Shown piece after piece: positions 1-7,450 of a DNA stretch of 50,474 nt (position 1 is its first letter; each line of letters starts with the position of its first letter). Origin of the DNA: JBDREF01 sp043820045 (lineage in GTDB: Bacteria; Planctomycetota; Phycisphaerae; Sedimentisphaerales; Anaerobacaceae); assembly GCA_043820045.1 (NCBI GenBank), contig JBDREF010000265.1, forward strand, positions 1 through 50,474, read 5' to 3'. The position numbers and the translations under genes are program-made. The notes beneath the pieces were generated by a model that saw only the letters and a program-made list of their open reading frames with translations, ran no database searches and was not told the DNA's origin.

Positions 1-1
1 A

Positions 2-391
2 TCCGGCATAGATCCCAGGCTGACAAAGGCAGGGAGGATTCTGCGCGAATATTCACTTGACGAATTGCCGCAGTTTGTTAATATACTAAAAGGGGATATG
101 AGTATGGTGGGACCCCGGCCGCTGTATCTTTCGCAGATACCCGAATGGAGTGAGCAACAAAAGAAGCGGCTGCTTGTCAAGCCGGGACTGACGGGGCTGG
201 CACAAGTGTCGGGGCGGGGAGAAATAACTCGTGAAGAAAAACTTGAACTGGACGTCAAGTACGTGGAAGCAGCAGGCGTATTGACCGACCTAAGGATAAT
301 AATGGCAACAATCGCCTGCATTTTCAGGCGAAAAGGTATTTATGAGAGAAGATACTCACAGGCCGAACATACGCGAGGTATGAAGCAGTGA
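2..391 (+). CDS. Bacterial sugar transferase, C-terminal part (5' end outside window)
   Basis: The frame is open from base 2 and ends with TGA at 389-391, so only the last 129 residues or so are present. They hold the catalytic signature of the bacterial sugar transferase family (WbaP/WcaJ/PglC type): DPRLTKAGRILR, SLDELPQ, NILKGDMSMVGPRP and KPGLTGLAQVSGRG. Members of this family move a hexose-1-phosphate from a nucleotide sugar to undecaprenyl phosphate at the inner membrane, the first step of exopolysaccharide or O-antigen repeat-unit synthesis. The membrane-anchoring N-terminal part lies upstream and cannot be judged, so monotopic and polytopic forms cannot be told apart. An exopolysaccharide cluster probably continues to the left of the window. 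Confidence 0.9.
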   Translation, partial: SGIDPRLTKAGRILREYSLDELPQFVNILKGDMSMVGPRPLYLSQIPEWSEQQKKRLLVKPGLTGLAQVSGRGEITREEKLELDVKYVEAAGVLTDLRIIMATIACIFRRKGIYERRYSQAEHTRGMKQ

Positions 392-444
392 ATACGCTAC
401 TCCGGATACCCGCTACTCGCCGAGGATCGCGGAGCGAAAGTATT

Positions 445-1566
445 ATGAAATATTTGACAAAAACAGACCAGTTGGAACATTTGAGCCCGAGCGAAAAAGC
501 TGAGCTAAAACGGGTGACCGAAAAGTTTGCCTTTCGCAGCAATGAGTATTACGTCTCACTGATAGACTGGGATGACCCGCACGACCCCATACGTACCCTC
601 ATCATACCGGGGCTGCAGGAGCTTGATGAGTGGGGACGGCTTGACCCGTCGGACGAGAAGACCTACTGTATTATGCCGGGGCTCGAGCACAAATATCCTT
701 CCACCGCACTGATGCTTGTAAGCAATGTCTGCGACGGTATATGCCGGTATTGTTTCCGCAAGCGCGTATTCATAAATCCTCAGAGCGAATGCCTGAGGGA
801 CCTGCCGGCGGCGCTGCAGTACATCAGAGAACATAACGAGATAGACAACGTGCTCATGACCGGCGGGGACCCGCTTGCGCTCAAACCTTCTAAACTTGAT
901 AATATAATCGCCGAGCTGAGGAAAATCGAACACGTGCAGATAATTCGTATCGGCACAAAAATGCCGGCGTTCAATCCGTATCGAATTATCGACGAGCCGG
1001 CGCTGCTTGAGACCATAGCCAAGTACAGCACCGAACATAAAAGAATATACGTGATTACCCATTTCATCCATCCGCGAGAATTGACAGATTTGGCCGTGAA
1101 ATCTGTCGGCCTGTTGCAGAAAGCCGGCGCGGTTGTGGCCAACCAGATGCCGCTGATAAAAGGTGTCAACGACAATCCCGAAGTGCTGGCGAAGTTGCTC
1201 TCCAAACTGGCCTTCATTGGCGCGGCCCCTTACTATATCTTCCAGTGCCGCCCGGCGTTGGGGAACAAAGCTTACACAGTACCGATCGAACGGGGATACG
1301 AAATCGTCGAGCAGGCAAAGGCCCTTGTTTCCGGGCTGGCAAAGCGCGTTCGGTTCGTAATGTCGCACTCAACCGGCAAGGTCGAAATCGTGGGCAAGAA
1401 AGATGATTTGGTCTATTTCAAATACCACAGGTCGGCCGACGACGCTGAAAGCAGTGCCTTCCTTGCCCTGGCAAGCAACCCGGACGCATACTGGCTGGAA
1501 GATTATACTGAAATGATCAGGAATTATCCGGTCGATCCGCCGTACAGGCCCTACGGACCCGAGTGA
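445..1566 (+). CDS. KamA family radical SAM aminomutase (lysine 2,3-aminomutase-like)
   Basis: The radical SAM cluster motif CDGICRYC gives C96, C100 and C103. The KamA-type GGDPL follows at 140-144, and the late motif HSTGKVEIVG contains K312, the likely PLP-binding lysine. The family moves an amino group from alpha to beta carbon using a 4Fe-4S cluster, SAM and PLP. Substrates include free lysine, glutamate and, in EpmB, lysine used to modify elongation factor P; the substrate cannot be told here. I chose ATG 445 because GGAG lies about 10 bases upstream; a GTG at 388 overlaps the previous stop but lacks an equally good site. At 373 residues it is shorter than clostridial KamA (about 416). 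It follows the sugar transferase by 53 bases, with no visible functional link. Confidence 0.85.
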   Translation: MKYLTKTDQLEHLSPSEKAELKRVTEKFAFRSNEYYVSLIDWDDPHDPIRTLIIPGLQELDEWGRLDPSDEKTYCIMPGLEHKYPSTALMLVSNVCDGICRYCFRKRVFINPQSECLRDLPAALQYIREHNEIDNVLMTGGDPLALKPSKLDNIIAELRKIEHVQIIRIGTKMPAFNPYRIIDEPALLETIAKYSTEHKRIYVITHFIHPRELTDLAVKSVGLLQKAGAVVANQMPLIKGVNDNPEVLAKLLSKLAFIGAAPYYIFQCRPALGNKAYTVPIERGYEIVEQAKALVSGLAKRVRFVMSHSTGKVEIVGKKDDLVYFKYHRSADDAESSAFLALASNPDAYWLEDYTEMIRNYPVDPPYRPYGPE

Positions 1567-1712
1567 CTCTGCAATTTCTGATTCTTACCGGCCAAACGAG
1601 GCGGGCGGGACGGCGCGACCGCAACGTTGGCGACTGCGGCCGAACCGTATCCTCATTCACACCCCGAGCCAACAGCATTTCTTGTAAGCGAGCAGCGAGT
1701 TTCTATCTGGGA

Positions 1713-2459
1713 CTAACGGCCAGAATCCCTGTCTTGTGTCCTGCAAAGAGGAGCGTTCAGGTAAAAAACGGCGATGACCGTCACAATTGCTCCGCCAGAG
1801 ACGATAGTGTCCGCCAGTGTAAAACCTTTCCCGAAAATGATGGCAAACAATTTGACCATCAACAATAATCCCGCCGGCACCGCCAATGCCAGAATCAACC
1901 ATTTGATCTTAGTCGTCTTTGCCGAGACGGAAGTATAAAGATGTGTGCATTGAATCCACAGCACGGTAAAAACTGCATACGCAAATAAATGAAACACTGC
2001 GTATGTAACCGGCAGCAGAACAGCTAAATTTATCCTGGCGATATTGGCCACGCTGAAAATAACCGTGGCCGCCACTAAGAGACCCGCGGGCCAAAACGCC
2101 AGGATCGTGAACAGAATCAAACCCGTTAGCACACCTGTCAGGTCTGCGACAAAGTCCATGACATCAGGGCTGCGCCCCGGCACAAGGCTCTGAAGGATTT
2201 CGTCAATGATCCCATAGGCAATTAACGTAAGTAACACCAACCAGGGCCCCGACCTGCGCCAGTCTATTCTCTGAATGCCGCTGACTGCAAACCAGAGCAG
2301 AAAGACCAACGTCAAATACGCAAGAAAGTGAAGGCTTTTGTCGGAGACGCCAGCCCTCTGAACCGACTGAGGGATAGGTATGTGCGCGGCGACAAAAAGT
2401 GTGGGCCAGTAGAGACCCAATGCAATTTTCGTTATCTTCTGCTGAGTTGATAAAGCCAT
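1713..2459 (-). CDS. VanZ-like integral membrane protein
   Basis: A protein of 248 residues with about seven hydrophobic segments. Residues 40-115 carry the VanZ-like signature: DKSLHFLAYLTLVFLL, then YGIIDEILQSLVPGR and DVMDFVADLTGVLTG. VanZ was named from teicoplanin resistance clusters, but most relatives are membrane proteins of unknown job, often near exopolysaccharide or cell-envelope genes. The C-terminal half (residues 120-240) adds further membrane segments not found in minimal VanZ proteins. It starts 45 bases after the DUF5060 glycosidase stop on the same strand and may be co-transcribed with it. No strong ribosome binding site is seen before ATG 2459. The family call is firm; the function is unknown. 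Confidence 0.75.
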   Translation of the reverse strand: MALSTQQKITKIALGLYWPTLFVAAHIPIPQSVQRAGVSDKSLHFLAYLTLVFLLWFAVSGIQRIDWRRSGPWLVLLTLIAYGIIDEILQSLVPGRSPDVMDFVADLTGVLTGLILFTILAFWPAGLLVAATVIFSVANIARINLAVLLPVTYAVFHLFAYAVFTVLWIQCTHLYTSVSAKTTKIKWLILALAVPAGLLLMVKLFAIIFGKGFTLADTIVSGGAIVTVIAVFYLNAPLCRTQDRDSGR

Positions 2460-2504
2460 TGAAATAATCCAAAAGATTTCCTGCTTATTGGTACTGCGTG
2501 ACTG

Positions 2505-4061
2505 CTAACGCGACATGGCAACATCGTTCATATCTTCCGCGGTCAGGAATAATAGCCAGTCATCACCGTCTTCCGGCGCGGAGAGATTCTTTCCGCCATT
2601 CGTCGTTGCCACATGGCGCCGGTCGGAAGTGTTCTGAGCATTTATCCATGTCACCTTATAAGAACCTTTCTTAACGTCAACATCCACGGCTCCCCCACCG
2701 GCAAGATATACAAGATAAAACCTGCCGTCTTCCGCAAGACAGAAACCGCTATCGACAATCTGCCGGCTGGGACTCATGCGATAGAAGGGAATCGTTTCGA
2801 AGAAGTCCCAGACTTTCCCGATGATATCGTGCCGAACCGGTATTCTTTCGGCCAGATCCATGCTTCCGCTGAAACCGGACGACGAGTCGCCATTCATATC
2901 TGCATAGTTGATCGCCGCACCTGACATGATCATTACAAACGCTTTTTTGCGAATGTCAACTTCACTGTGGATATCGTGATACTTGTTACCGGGCCAGAAC
3001 ACTTCCTGGGCATAAAGAGGCTTGGCTTTATGATGGTTTCTGAGCAAAGCGCCGCTGATTTCGGGCAGGTTTGTGCCTTTGAAACCCTGCAGCGTTACAA
3101 AAGACAGCCAATCCTCATTCTTGAACGGGTCGTCCCCGCTCGGATTGTGCACTGAGATTGGGTGGGCGAATATGTCCAGCTCTTTGATCTTTCTGCCGAG
3201 GCGATTGATGTCGATTGCCGTCATGGCGTTCTGAAACGCGTCGGGTTTCAATATCGGCTCCGGGCCGGCCACGTTGAAAAGAATGTTCCAGTAAGGTCCC
3301 AATCGGGCAAGCGTGTACTTTATGTATCGGACTTGTTCCGCTTGATCCGTGGGAAAGCCCGAGCTTTGCCCGAAAAAACCGGCAAAAGGATACACCATTA
3401 TTCTGCGTGCGGCCAACTCGTTCAGTATGGCTTCGGTTTTTCGGTATTCCACTGCATTCAGCGGCCACAGGTCCGGCGTCTTCCACCCGCGACCCCGGCT
3501 TTTGGCGTCCCGGTTCAGATAATGACTGGCAACAGAAAGCATGTTGTAGCCCCGGATCTCGAACCAGTCGAGAAAAGCCTCTCGCTTGTCGGTCGGCCAG
3601 TTCTCGGCGAAGAAGCGATCGCCCACGTGAAAGCTGCGAATCAGTACGTGCTTACCGCCCTTGTAGCCAAACCACGTCGGATTGGCTTCGTCCACACAAA
3701 TCATGCCGGGAATGTCGGACGGGACGCATTGAAACGTTCCGCTTATACCCTCTGAGCCGTCAGAGAAAGCCGCATCGAACTTCCAGGTGCCAATCCGATC
3801 CGGCATGAACCTGATCTTCCACGTCTGTCCGCCATCGTAGAATCCCCAGAATTCTATATCCCTGCCGTCAGGACTCCTGTAGGTTACACTCAACGTCACA
3901 TCGGCGTAAGGGTCCGGATAGCCCACTGCGTTCCTCACCGATGCCTCGAAACAAGCCCACCGGCCCACCGAAATGTCGGTGAGAACCTTGCAGTTTCCCG
4001 AGCGCAAAAGGCAAGCAACCACGAAGAACAAAAAGACGCTCGGATATCCCTTTCTCGTCAT
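2505..4061 (-). CDS. Secreted DUF5060/DUF4038-type glycoside hydrolase-like protein
   Basis: An exported protein of 518 residues. From ATG 4061 it begins with a signal peptide (MTRKGYPSVFLFFVVACLL); an in-frame ATG at 4079 adds six residues, and neither has a clear Shine-Dalgarno site. Domain order: an N-terminal beta-sandwich of DUF5060 type (about residues 30-120, with VGRWACFEASV and TWKFDAAFSDG), a TIM-barrel glycosidase-like core (about 130-420, with YNMLSVASHYLNRD, YPFAGFFGQ, WNILFNVAGPEP and KPLYAQEVFWPG), and a small C-terminal beta domain (about 430-510, with GRFYLVYLAGGG) like the putative collagen-binding domain found in this architecture. Relatives cleave plant or algal polysaccharide side chains (apiosidase-like families). 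Acidic residues in GPEP and QEVF are candidate catalytic residues, by position only. The substrate is unknown. Confidence 0.8.
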   Translation of the reverse strand: MTRKGYPSVFLFFVVACLLRSGNCKVLTDISVGRWACFEASVRNAVGYPDPYADVTLSVTYRSPDGRDIEFWGFYDGGQTWKIRFMPDRIGTWKFDAAFSDGSEGISGTFQCVPSDIPGMICVDEANPTWFGYKGGKHVLIRSFHVGDRFFAENWPTDKREAFLDWFEIRGYNMLSVASHYLNRDAKSRGRGWKTPDLWPLNAVEYRKTEAILNELAARRIMVYPFAGFFGQSSGFPTDQAEQVRYIKYTLARLGPYWNILFNVAGPEPILKPDAFQNAMTAIDINRLGRKIKELDIFAHPISVHNPSGDDPFKNEDWLSFVTLQGFKGTNLPEISGALLRNHHKAKPLYAQEVFWPGNKYHDIHSEVDIRKKAFVMIMSGAAINYADMNGDSSSGFSGSMDLAERIPVRHDIIGKVWDFFETIPFYRMSPSRQIVDSGFCLAEDGRFYLVYLAGGGAVDVDVKKGSYKVTWINAQNTSDRRHVATTNGGKNLSAPEDGDDWLLFLTAEDMNDVAMSR

Positions 4062-4185
4062 CGCTTCTGCACTTTCCATTCACGTTCGAAACGAATAATT
4101 TGCCCGTTGACGGCGACCCTGCGAGAAATATAAGGAGATATGAGCCAAAAATAAAGGTTTAATCTGTGAAATCGGAAATTGAGTG

Positions 4186-4191
4186 TATAAT
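4186..4191 (+). promoter_or_regulatory. Perfect -10 box (TATAAT) upstream of the SagB/DJ-1 fusion
   Basis: A perfect TATAAT lies 57 bases before ATG 4249 inside the 187-base divergent region. No good -35 hexamer sits 16-18 bases upstream (the bases there read TCTGTG), so this would be a weak or activator-dependent promoter. Confidence 0.35.
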
Positions 4192-4248
4192 ATAGATATA
4201 CTGGTTTGAGAACACCGCTTCAAAAACTTGTTTTGGAGGATTAAGCAA

Positions 4249-5463
4249 ATGAAACGTCTGGTAATTCTCGGGTTGGTGTTGGCTTGTTTCGCAGGGCTTT
4301 GTCTCGGGCAGCGCAGGGCTCGCGTTACAGAACGACAGATAATCCAGCTCACGGAACCGGAGCTGGAGGGAACGCTCACTTTCGAGCAGGCCCTGGTCAA
4401 GAGGCGAGAGGTCACACAGTTCAGTCCCCAGCCGCTCAAGCCCGCGCAGATTAGTCAATTGGCATGGGCCGGCCAGGGCATAACGGACCCTCAGAGAGGC
4501 TTGCGAACGGCGCCTTCCGAAGGATTGACGTATCCTTTGGAACTCTATTTTGCCACACAGGATGGTTTGTCCGTCTATCGCGCGGCCAAGCACAGCATGG
4601 AACAGACTTCGGAACAGGACATTCGCGCCACGCTGGCAGCGGCGACTTCACAGCGGGACACGGTCTCCGGGGCCGGCTGTGATATCATCATTGCCGGCTA
4701 TGTGAGAAAGCTCGCCGACCGATTCGGCAATAAGGCGCGAACATTTGCGCTCCTGGAAGCCGGGCACGTGGCCCAGAACATCCAGTTGCAGGCGGTCTGT
4801 CTTGAGCTGGGGTCCGCGACGGTTGCCAATTTTGATGCGATGGCCGTGCGCAACATCTGCAAAATATCGAGAGATCTGGAGCCGCTCTACATCGTCTCTG
4901 TCGGATACTCGGTGGGAGCGGGAACCGCAGAAGGCCAAGCCGATTCCGGACAGAAAACCGCAGCACTGATTATTCCCAGTGAGAACTTCCGCGACGAGGA
5001 GCTTTTTGAAACAAAGCGCGTGCTCGATGCGGCCCAGGTGCAGACCGTCGTAGCGAGCACAAGATTGGGAATTGTAAGGGGTGAACTCGGAAATATAGCC
5101 GAGGCAAGGGTCCTGGTGGACCAATTGAGAGTTGACGACTACGACGCGATAGTCTTTGTAAGTGGCTCGGGGGTGATTGAGTATGTCACCAACCCCGTCG
5201 CGCTGGACATCGCCCGTGAGACGGTCCGCAAAGGAAAGGTTCTCGGGGCTATCGGTCTGGCGCCTGTGATTCTGGCCAACGCGAATGTCCTTGCGGGCAT
5301 CCGGGCTACGAGCTTTTTGTCCGAACGGGAAAGACTCATACTGGCTGGCGCCATCTATACCGGCGCCCCGGTCGAGCGGGAAAGATTAATAATCACCGCC
5401 ACCGGGCCAACAGCCGCCATTCAGTTCGGCAGAGCCATCGCCGAGGCCCTAACGGTAAGATAG
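4249..5463 (+). CDS. Secreted SagB-type nitroreductase fused to a DJ-1/PfpI domain
   Basis: ATG 4249 has GGAGG about 10 bases upstream and opens a signal peptide (MKRLVILGLVLACFAGLCLG). Residues 45-225 match the SagB/ThcOx nitroreductase-like family: KRREVTQFSPQPL, LAWAGQGITDPQRGLRTAPS, YPLELYF, ALLEAGHVAQNIQLQA and PLYIVSVGYSVG. Such proteins bind FMN and oxidise or reduce small molecules or thiazoline/oxazoline rings. Residues 235-404 match DJ-1/PfpI proteins: AALIIPSENFRDEELFET, YDAIVFVSGSGV, KGKVLGAIGLAPVILANANV and ERLIITATGPTAA. The nucleophile elbow, usually AIC followed by HGP or IAP, reads AIGLAP, so the catalytic cysteine is replaced by glycine and the domain is probably not a deglycase or protease. 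Fusion and export are both unusual; the function is unknown. Confidence 0.8.
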   Translation: MKRLVILGLVLACFAGLCLGQRRARVTERQIIQLTEPELEGTLTFEQALVKRREVTQFSPQPLKPAQISQLAWAGQGITDPQRGLRTAPSEGLTYPLELYFATQDGLSVYRAAKHSMEQTSEQDIRATLAAATSQRDTVSGAGCDIIIAGYVRKLADRFGNKARTFALLEAGHVAQNIQLQAVCLELGSATVANFDAMAVRNICKISRDLEPLYIVSVGYSVGAGTAEGQADSGQKTAALIIPSENFRDEELFETKRVLDAAQVQTVVASTRLGIVRGELGNIAEARVLVDQLRVDDYDAIVFVSGSGVIEYVTNPVALDIARETVRKGKVLGAIGLAPVILANANVLAGIRATSFLSERERLILAGAIYTGAPVERERLIITATGPTAAIQFGRAIAEALTVR

Positions 5464-5522
5464 TCATTACAGGCAATCGCGCGGCCAAAGATTACACCGT
5501 GCTGTCTTTGTCCCTGTAATGA
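5464..5522. terminator. Inverted repeat between convergent genes, possible bidirectional terminator
   Basis: TCATTACAGG (5464-5473) and CCTGTAATGA (5513-5522) are perfect 10-base inverted arms. An inner pair CAAAGA (5486-5491) / TCTTTG (5505-5510) lies between them. The structure spans the end of the SagB/DJ-1 gene and the last codons of nadE, which converge here. There is no uridine tract, so termination is only plausible. Confidence 0.35.
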
Positions 5523-7138
5523 TTCGTGATCGGAAGTCGTCTGTCCTTGCCAAAGGCTTTCGGCGTGATTCTTATTCCCGGCGGCGACAGTCTTCTTTTG
5601 TATTCGTTGCGGTCAACCATACGAACGACTTTGTCAACTGCATCTTTTGACAGACCCTGCTCAACAAGCTGTGTGACGGATTTATCCTCCTCCACGTAAC
5701 CTTTGAGAATCCTGTCGAGCAGATCGTAATCTGGCAGCGAGTCACTGTCCTTCTGGTCCGGCCTCAATTCGGCGCTCGGCGGCCTTGTTATCACATCGCG
5801 CGGTATGACCTGGCGTCCGGCTGCCTCATTTATATGTTCGGCCAGGCTGTAAACGGTCGTTTTCGGAACGTCCTTGATCACGGCGAATCCGCCGGCTGTG
5901 TCGCCGTAGAGAGTCGTGTATCCTACCGCCGTCTCACTCTTGTTCCCCGTCGTGAGCACGAGCGAGCCGAACCGGTTGCTCAGCGACATAAGTATGCAGC
6001 CGCGAATCCTTGCCTGTAGATTCTCGTACGCAAGCCCGTTGCTGTCCCAGCCCTCGACGGTTTGCAGCGACTTGTGGAATTCGCCGAGCACCGGCCCGAT
6101 CGGGATCGTGTGAAACTCGATGCCCAGGTTCTTTGCCAGCTTCTCGGCGTCACTTATCGTCTCGGGGCTGTTGAACTCCGACGGCATACTTATGCCGACA
6201 ACATTCTCTGCGCCAAGCGCCTCTGCGGCAATTGCAGCGGTAACCGAAGAATCTATACCGCCGCTGAGGCCAAGGAGCACTTTTTCAAAACCATTCTTGA
6301 GTGCATAGTCTCTCGTGCCAAGCACCAGCGCCTGATAGATTTCATCCACAAGGCCCGTCGGCTGTGGAGCGGAAGGTGCTAATGGCTTGATTCGTACACT
6401 GCCATCGGCTGCAGCGCTAATGTCGGCAATCAACAGATCCTCGTCAAATGCTCTTGCCCTGGCCACAACTTCGCCGGTCGAATCGGCGAACATGCTCCTG
6501 CCGTCAAAAATCAGTTCATCCTGACCACCAACGAGGTTGCAGTATGCAACGGCACAGTCAAACTCTCTCGCGCATTGATTGATTGCCTCCTGTCTCTTCT
6601 CGATCTTGCCTATATGGAACGGGGACGCTGAGATATTCAGAACCATGTGGATCCTGCCGGAGTTCTTGAGAAAGCCGGAAAGCCATTCGATATTCCAGAT
6701 ATCAAAACAGACCGTAACGGCAACATTCAGACCGTCCAGGTTTATTATCAGCGGCTCGGCGCCGGGCTGGAAATATCGCCGTTCATCAAACACGCCGTAG
6801 TTCGGCAGCAAGGCTTTGCGGTAGATTGTGGCTATCTTCCCTGCTTTTAGCACAGCAGCGGAATTGTAGCTGTTGATCCCGTCACGTTCGGCAAAGCCGA
6901 CTACTACAGTCTTCTCCGGGCAATCGGCGGCAAGCTTCTCGATAGATATCGAGCAGTCTTTTAGGAAATGCTGTTTGTAAAGCAGATCTTCCGGAGGATA
7001 GCCGCAAATCGCCAATTCCGGAAAAGCCAGCAAATCCACATCCGCCCTGACCGCCCGGGCATAGATTTTTCGCATCTTCTCGGCGTTGCCGTTCAAATCA
7101 CCCACGACTGCATTGAATTGTCCCAGAGCTATACGCAC
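5492..7138 (-). CDS. nadE: Glutamine-dependent NAD+ synthetase
   Basis: A two-domain enzyme making NAD+ from deamido-NAD+, ATP and glutamine in the cytoplasm. The N-terminal nitrilase-fold glutaminase has the triad E41 (FPELAICGYPPED), K108 (YRKALLPNYGVFDE) and C144 (TVCFDIWNIE). The C-terminal synthetase has the PP-loop SGGIDSS at 292-298 plus TTGNKSETAVGYTTLYGD and KRRLSPPGIRITPKAFGKD. I chose GTG at 7138: GGAGG lies 8 bases upstream and the protein then begins MRIALGQFNAVVGD, as in other members. An upstream in-frame start at 7183 has no ribosome binding site. The resulting 548 residues match the usual length of the glutamine-dependent form. It converges with the SagB/DJ-1 gene and diverges from gltX. 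Confidence 0.96.
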   Translation of the reverse strand: MRIALGQFNAVVGDLNGNAEKMRKIYARAVRADVDLLAFPELAICGYPPEDLLYKQHFLKDCSISIEKLAADCPEKTVVVGFAERDGINSYNSAAVLKAGKIATIYRKALLPNYGVFDERRYFQPGAEPLIINLDGLNVAVTVCFDIWNIEWLSGFLKNSGRIHMVLNISASPFHIGKIEKRQEAINQCAREFDCAVAYCNLVGGQDELIFDGRSMFADSTGEVVARARAFDEDLLIADISAAADGSVRIKPLAPSAPQPTGLVDEIYQALVLGTRDYALKNGFEKVLLGLSGGIDSSVTAAIAAEALGAENVVGISMPSEFNSPETISDAEKLAKNLGIEFHTIPIGPVLGEFHKSLQTVEGWDSNGLAYENLQARIRGCILMSLSNRFGSLVLTTGNKSETAVGYTTLYGDTAGGFAVIKDVPKTTVYSLAEHINEAAGRQVIPRDVITRPPSAELRPDQKDSDSLPDYDLLDRILKGYVEEDKSVTQLVEQGLSKDAVDKVVRMVDRNEYKRRLSPPGIRITPKAFGKDRRLPITNHYRDKDSTV

Positions 7139-7234
7139 CGAATATGCCTCCAGAGCATCAGGTTTTGAATGAGCCGTCGCCAACTTACGACCATCGGGAA
7201 ACGGGAAAGGCGTAACTTAACCTGCCGTCTTTCT

Positions 7235-7248
7235 TGTAGAATTCTACA
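7235..7248. promoter_or_regulatory. Perfect 14-base palindrome, candidate operator
   Basis: TGTAGAATTCTACA reads the same on both strands. It lies about 97 bases before the nadE start and about 130 bases upstream of the gltX -35 box. It could be a dimeric repressor site, but no regulator is known and a chance palindrome cannot be excluded. Confidence 0.3.
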
Positions 7249-7377
7249 GAACTCGGGTTTGCCGGTCAACTGAAGGCTGTGAGAAGAACCTGGATGTTGA
7301 TGCCGACTTGCTGTTCCCGTGCGGTACAAAAAGGCAGTCGATTGCCGGCAAGCAGTACGATTGAGGCGTGCTGGTGC

Positions 7378-7406
7378 TTGACAAGGAGGGCTGCGTAGCT
7401 TAAATT
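7378..7406 (+). promoter_or_regulatory. Sigma-70-type promoter for gltX
   Basis: TTGACA (7378-7383, perfect -35), a 17-base spacer, then TAAATT (7401-7406) as -10. Transcription would start near 7413, giving a leader of about 38 bases before ATG 7451. The promoter probably also serves the collinear genes downstream. Confidence 0.65.
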
Positions 7407-7450
7407 GGCGCTTTTCGCAAATTCCGGCTGTTATCGAGGAACCGTAAGTT

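Larger units (their letters stand above)
7139..7450. other. 312-base divergent intergenic region between nadE and gltX
   Basis: It holds the gltX promoter (7378-7406) and a perfect 14-base palindrome (7235-7248). I see no gene in it; the short open frames that cross it lack ribosome binding sites. Confidence 0.6.

Noticed and set aside
1563..1868. Small plus-strand frame after the KamA gene
   Set aside because: Its 3' half is antisense to the VanZ-like gene, and the product has no recognisable features.
4186..4191. Extended -10 (TGnTATAAT) reading of the SagB promoter
   Set aside because: The bases before TATAAT are GTG, so the TG is not in the required place; only a plain -10 is supported.
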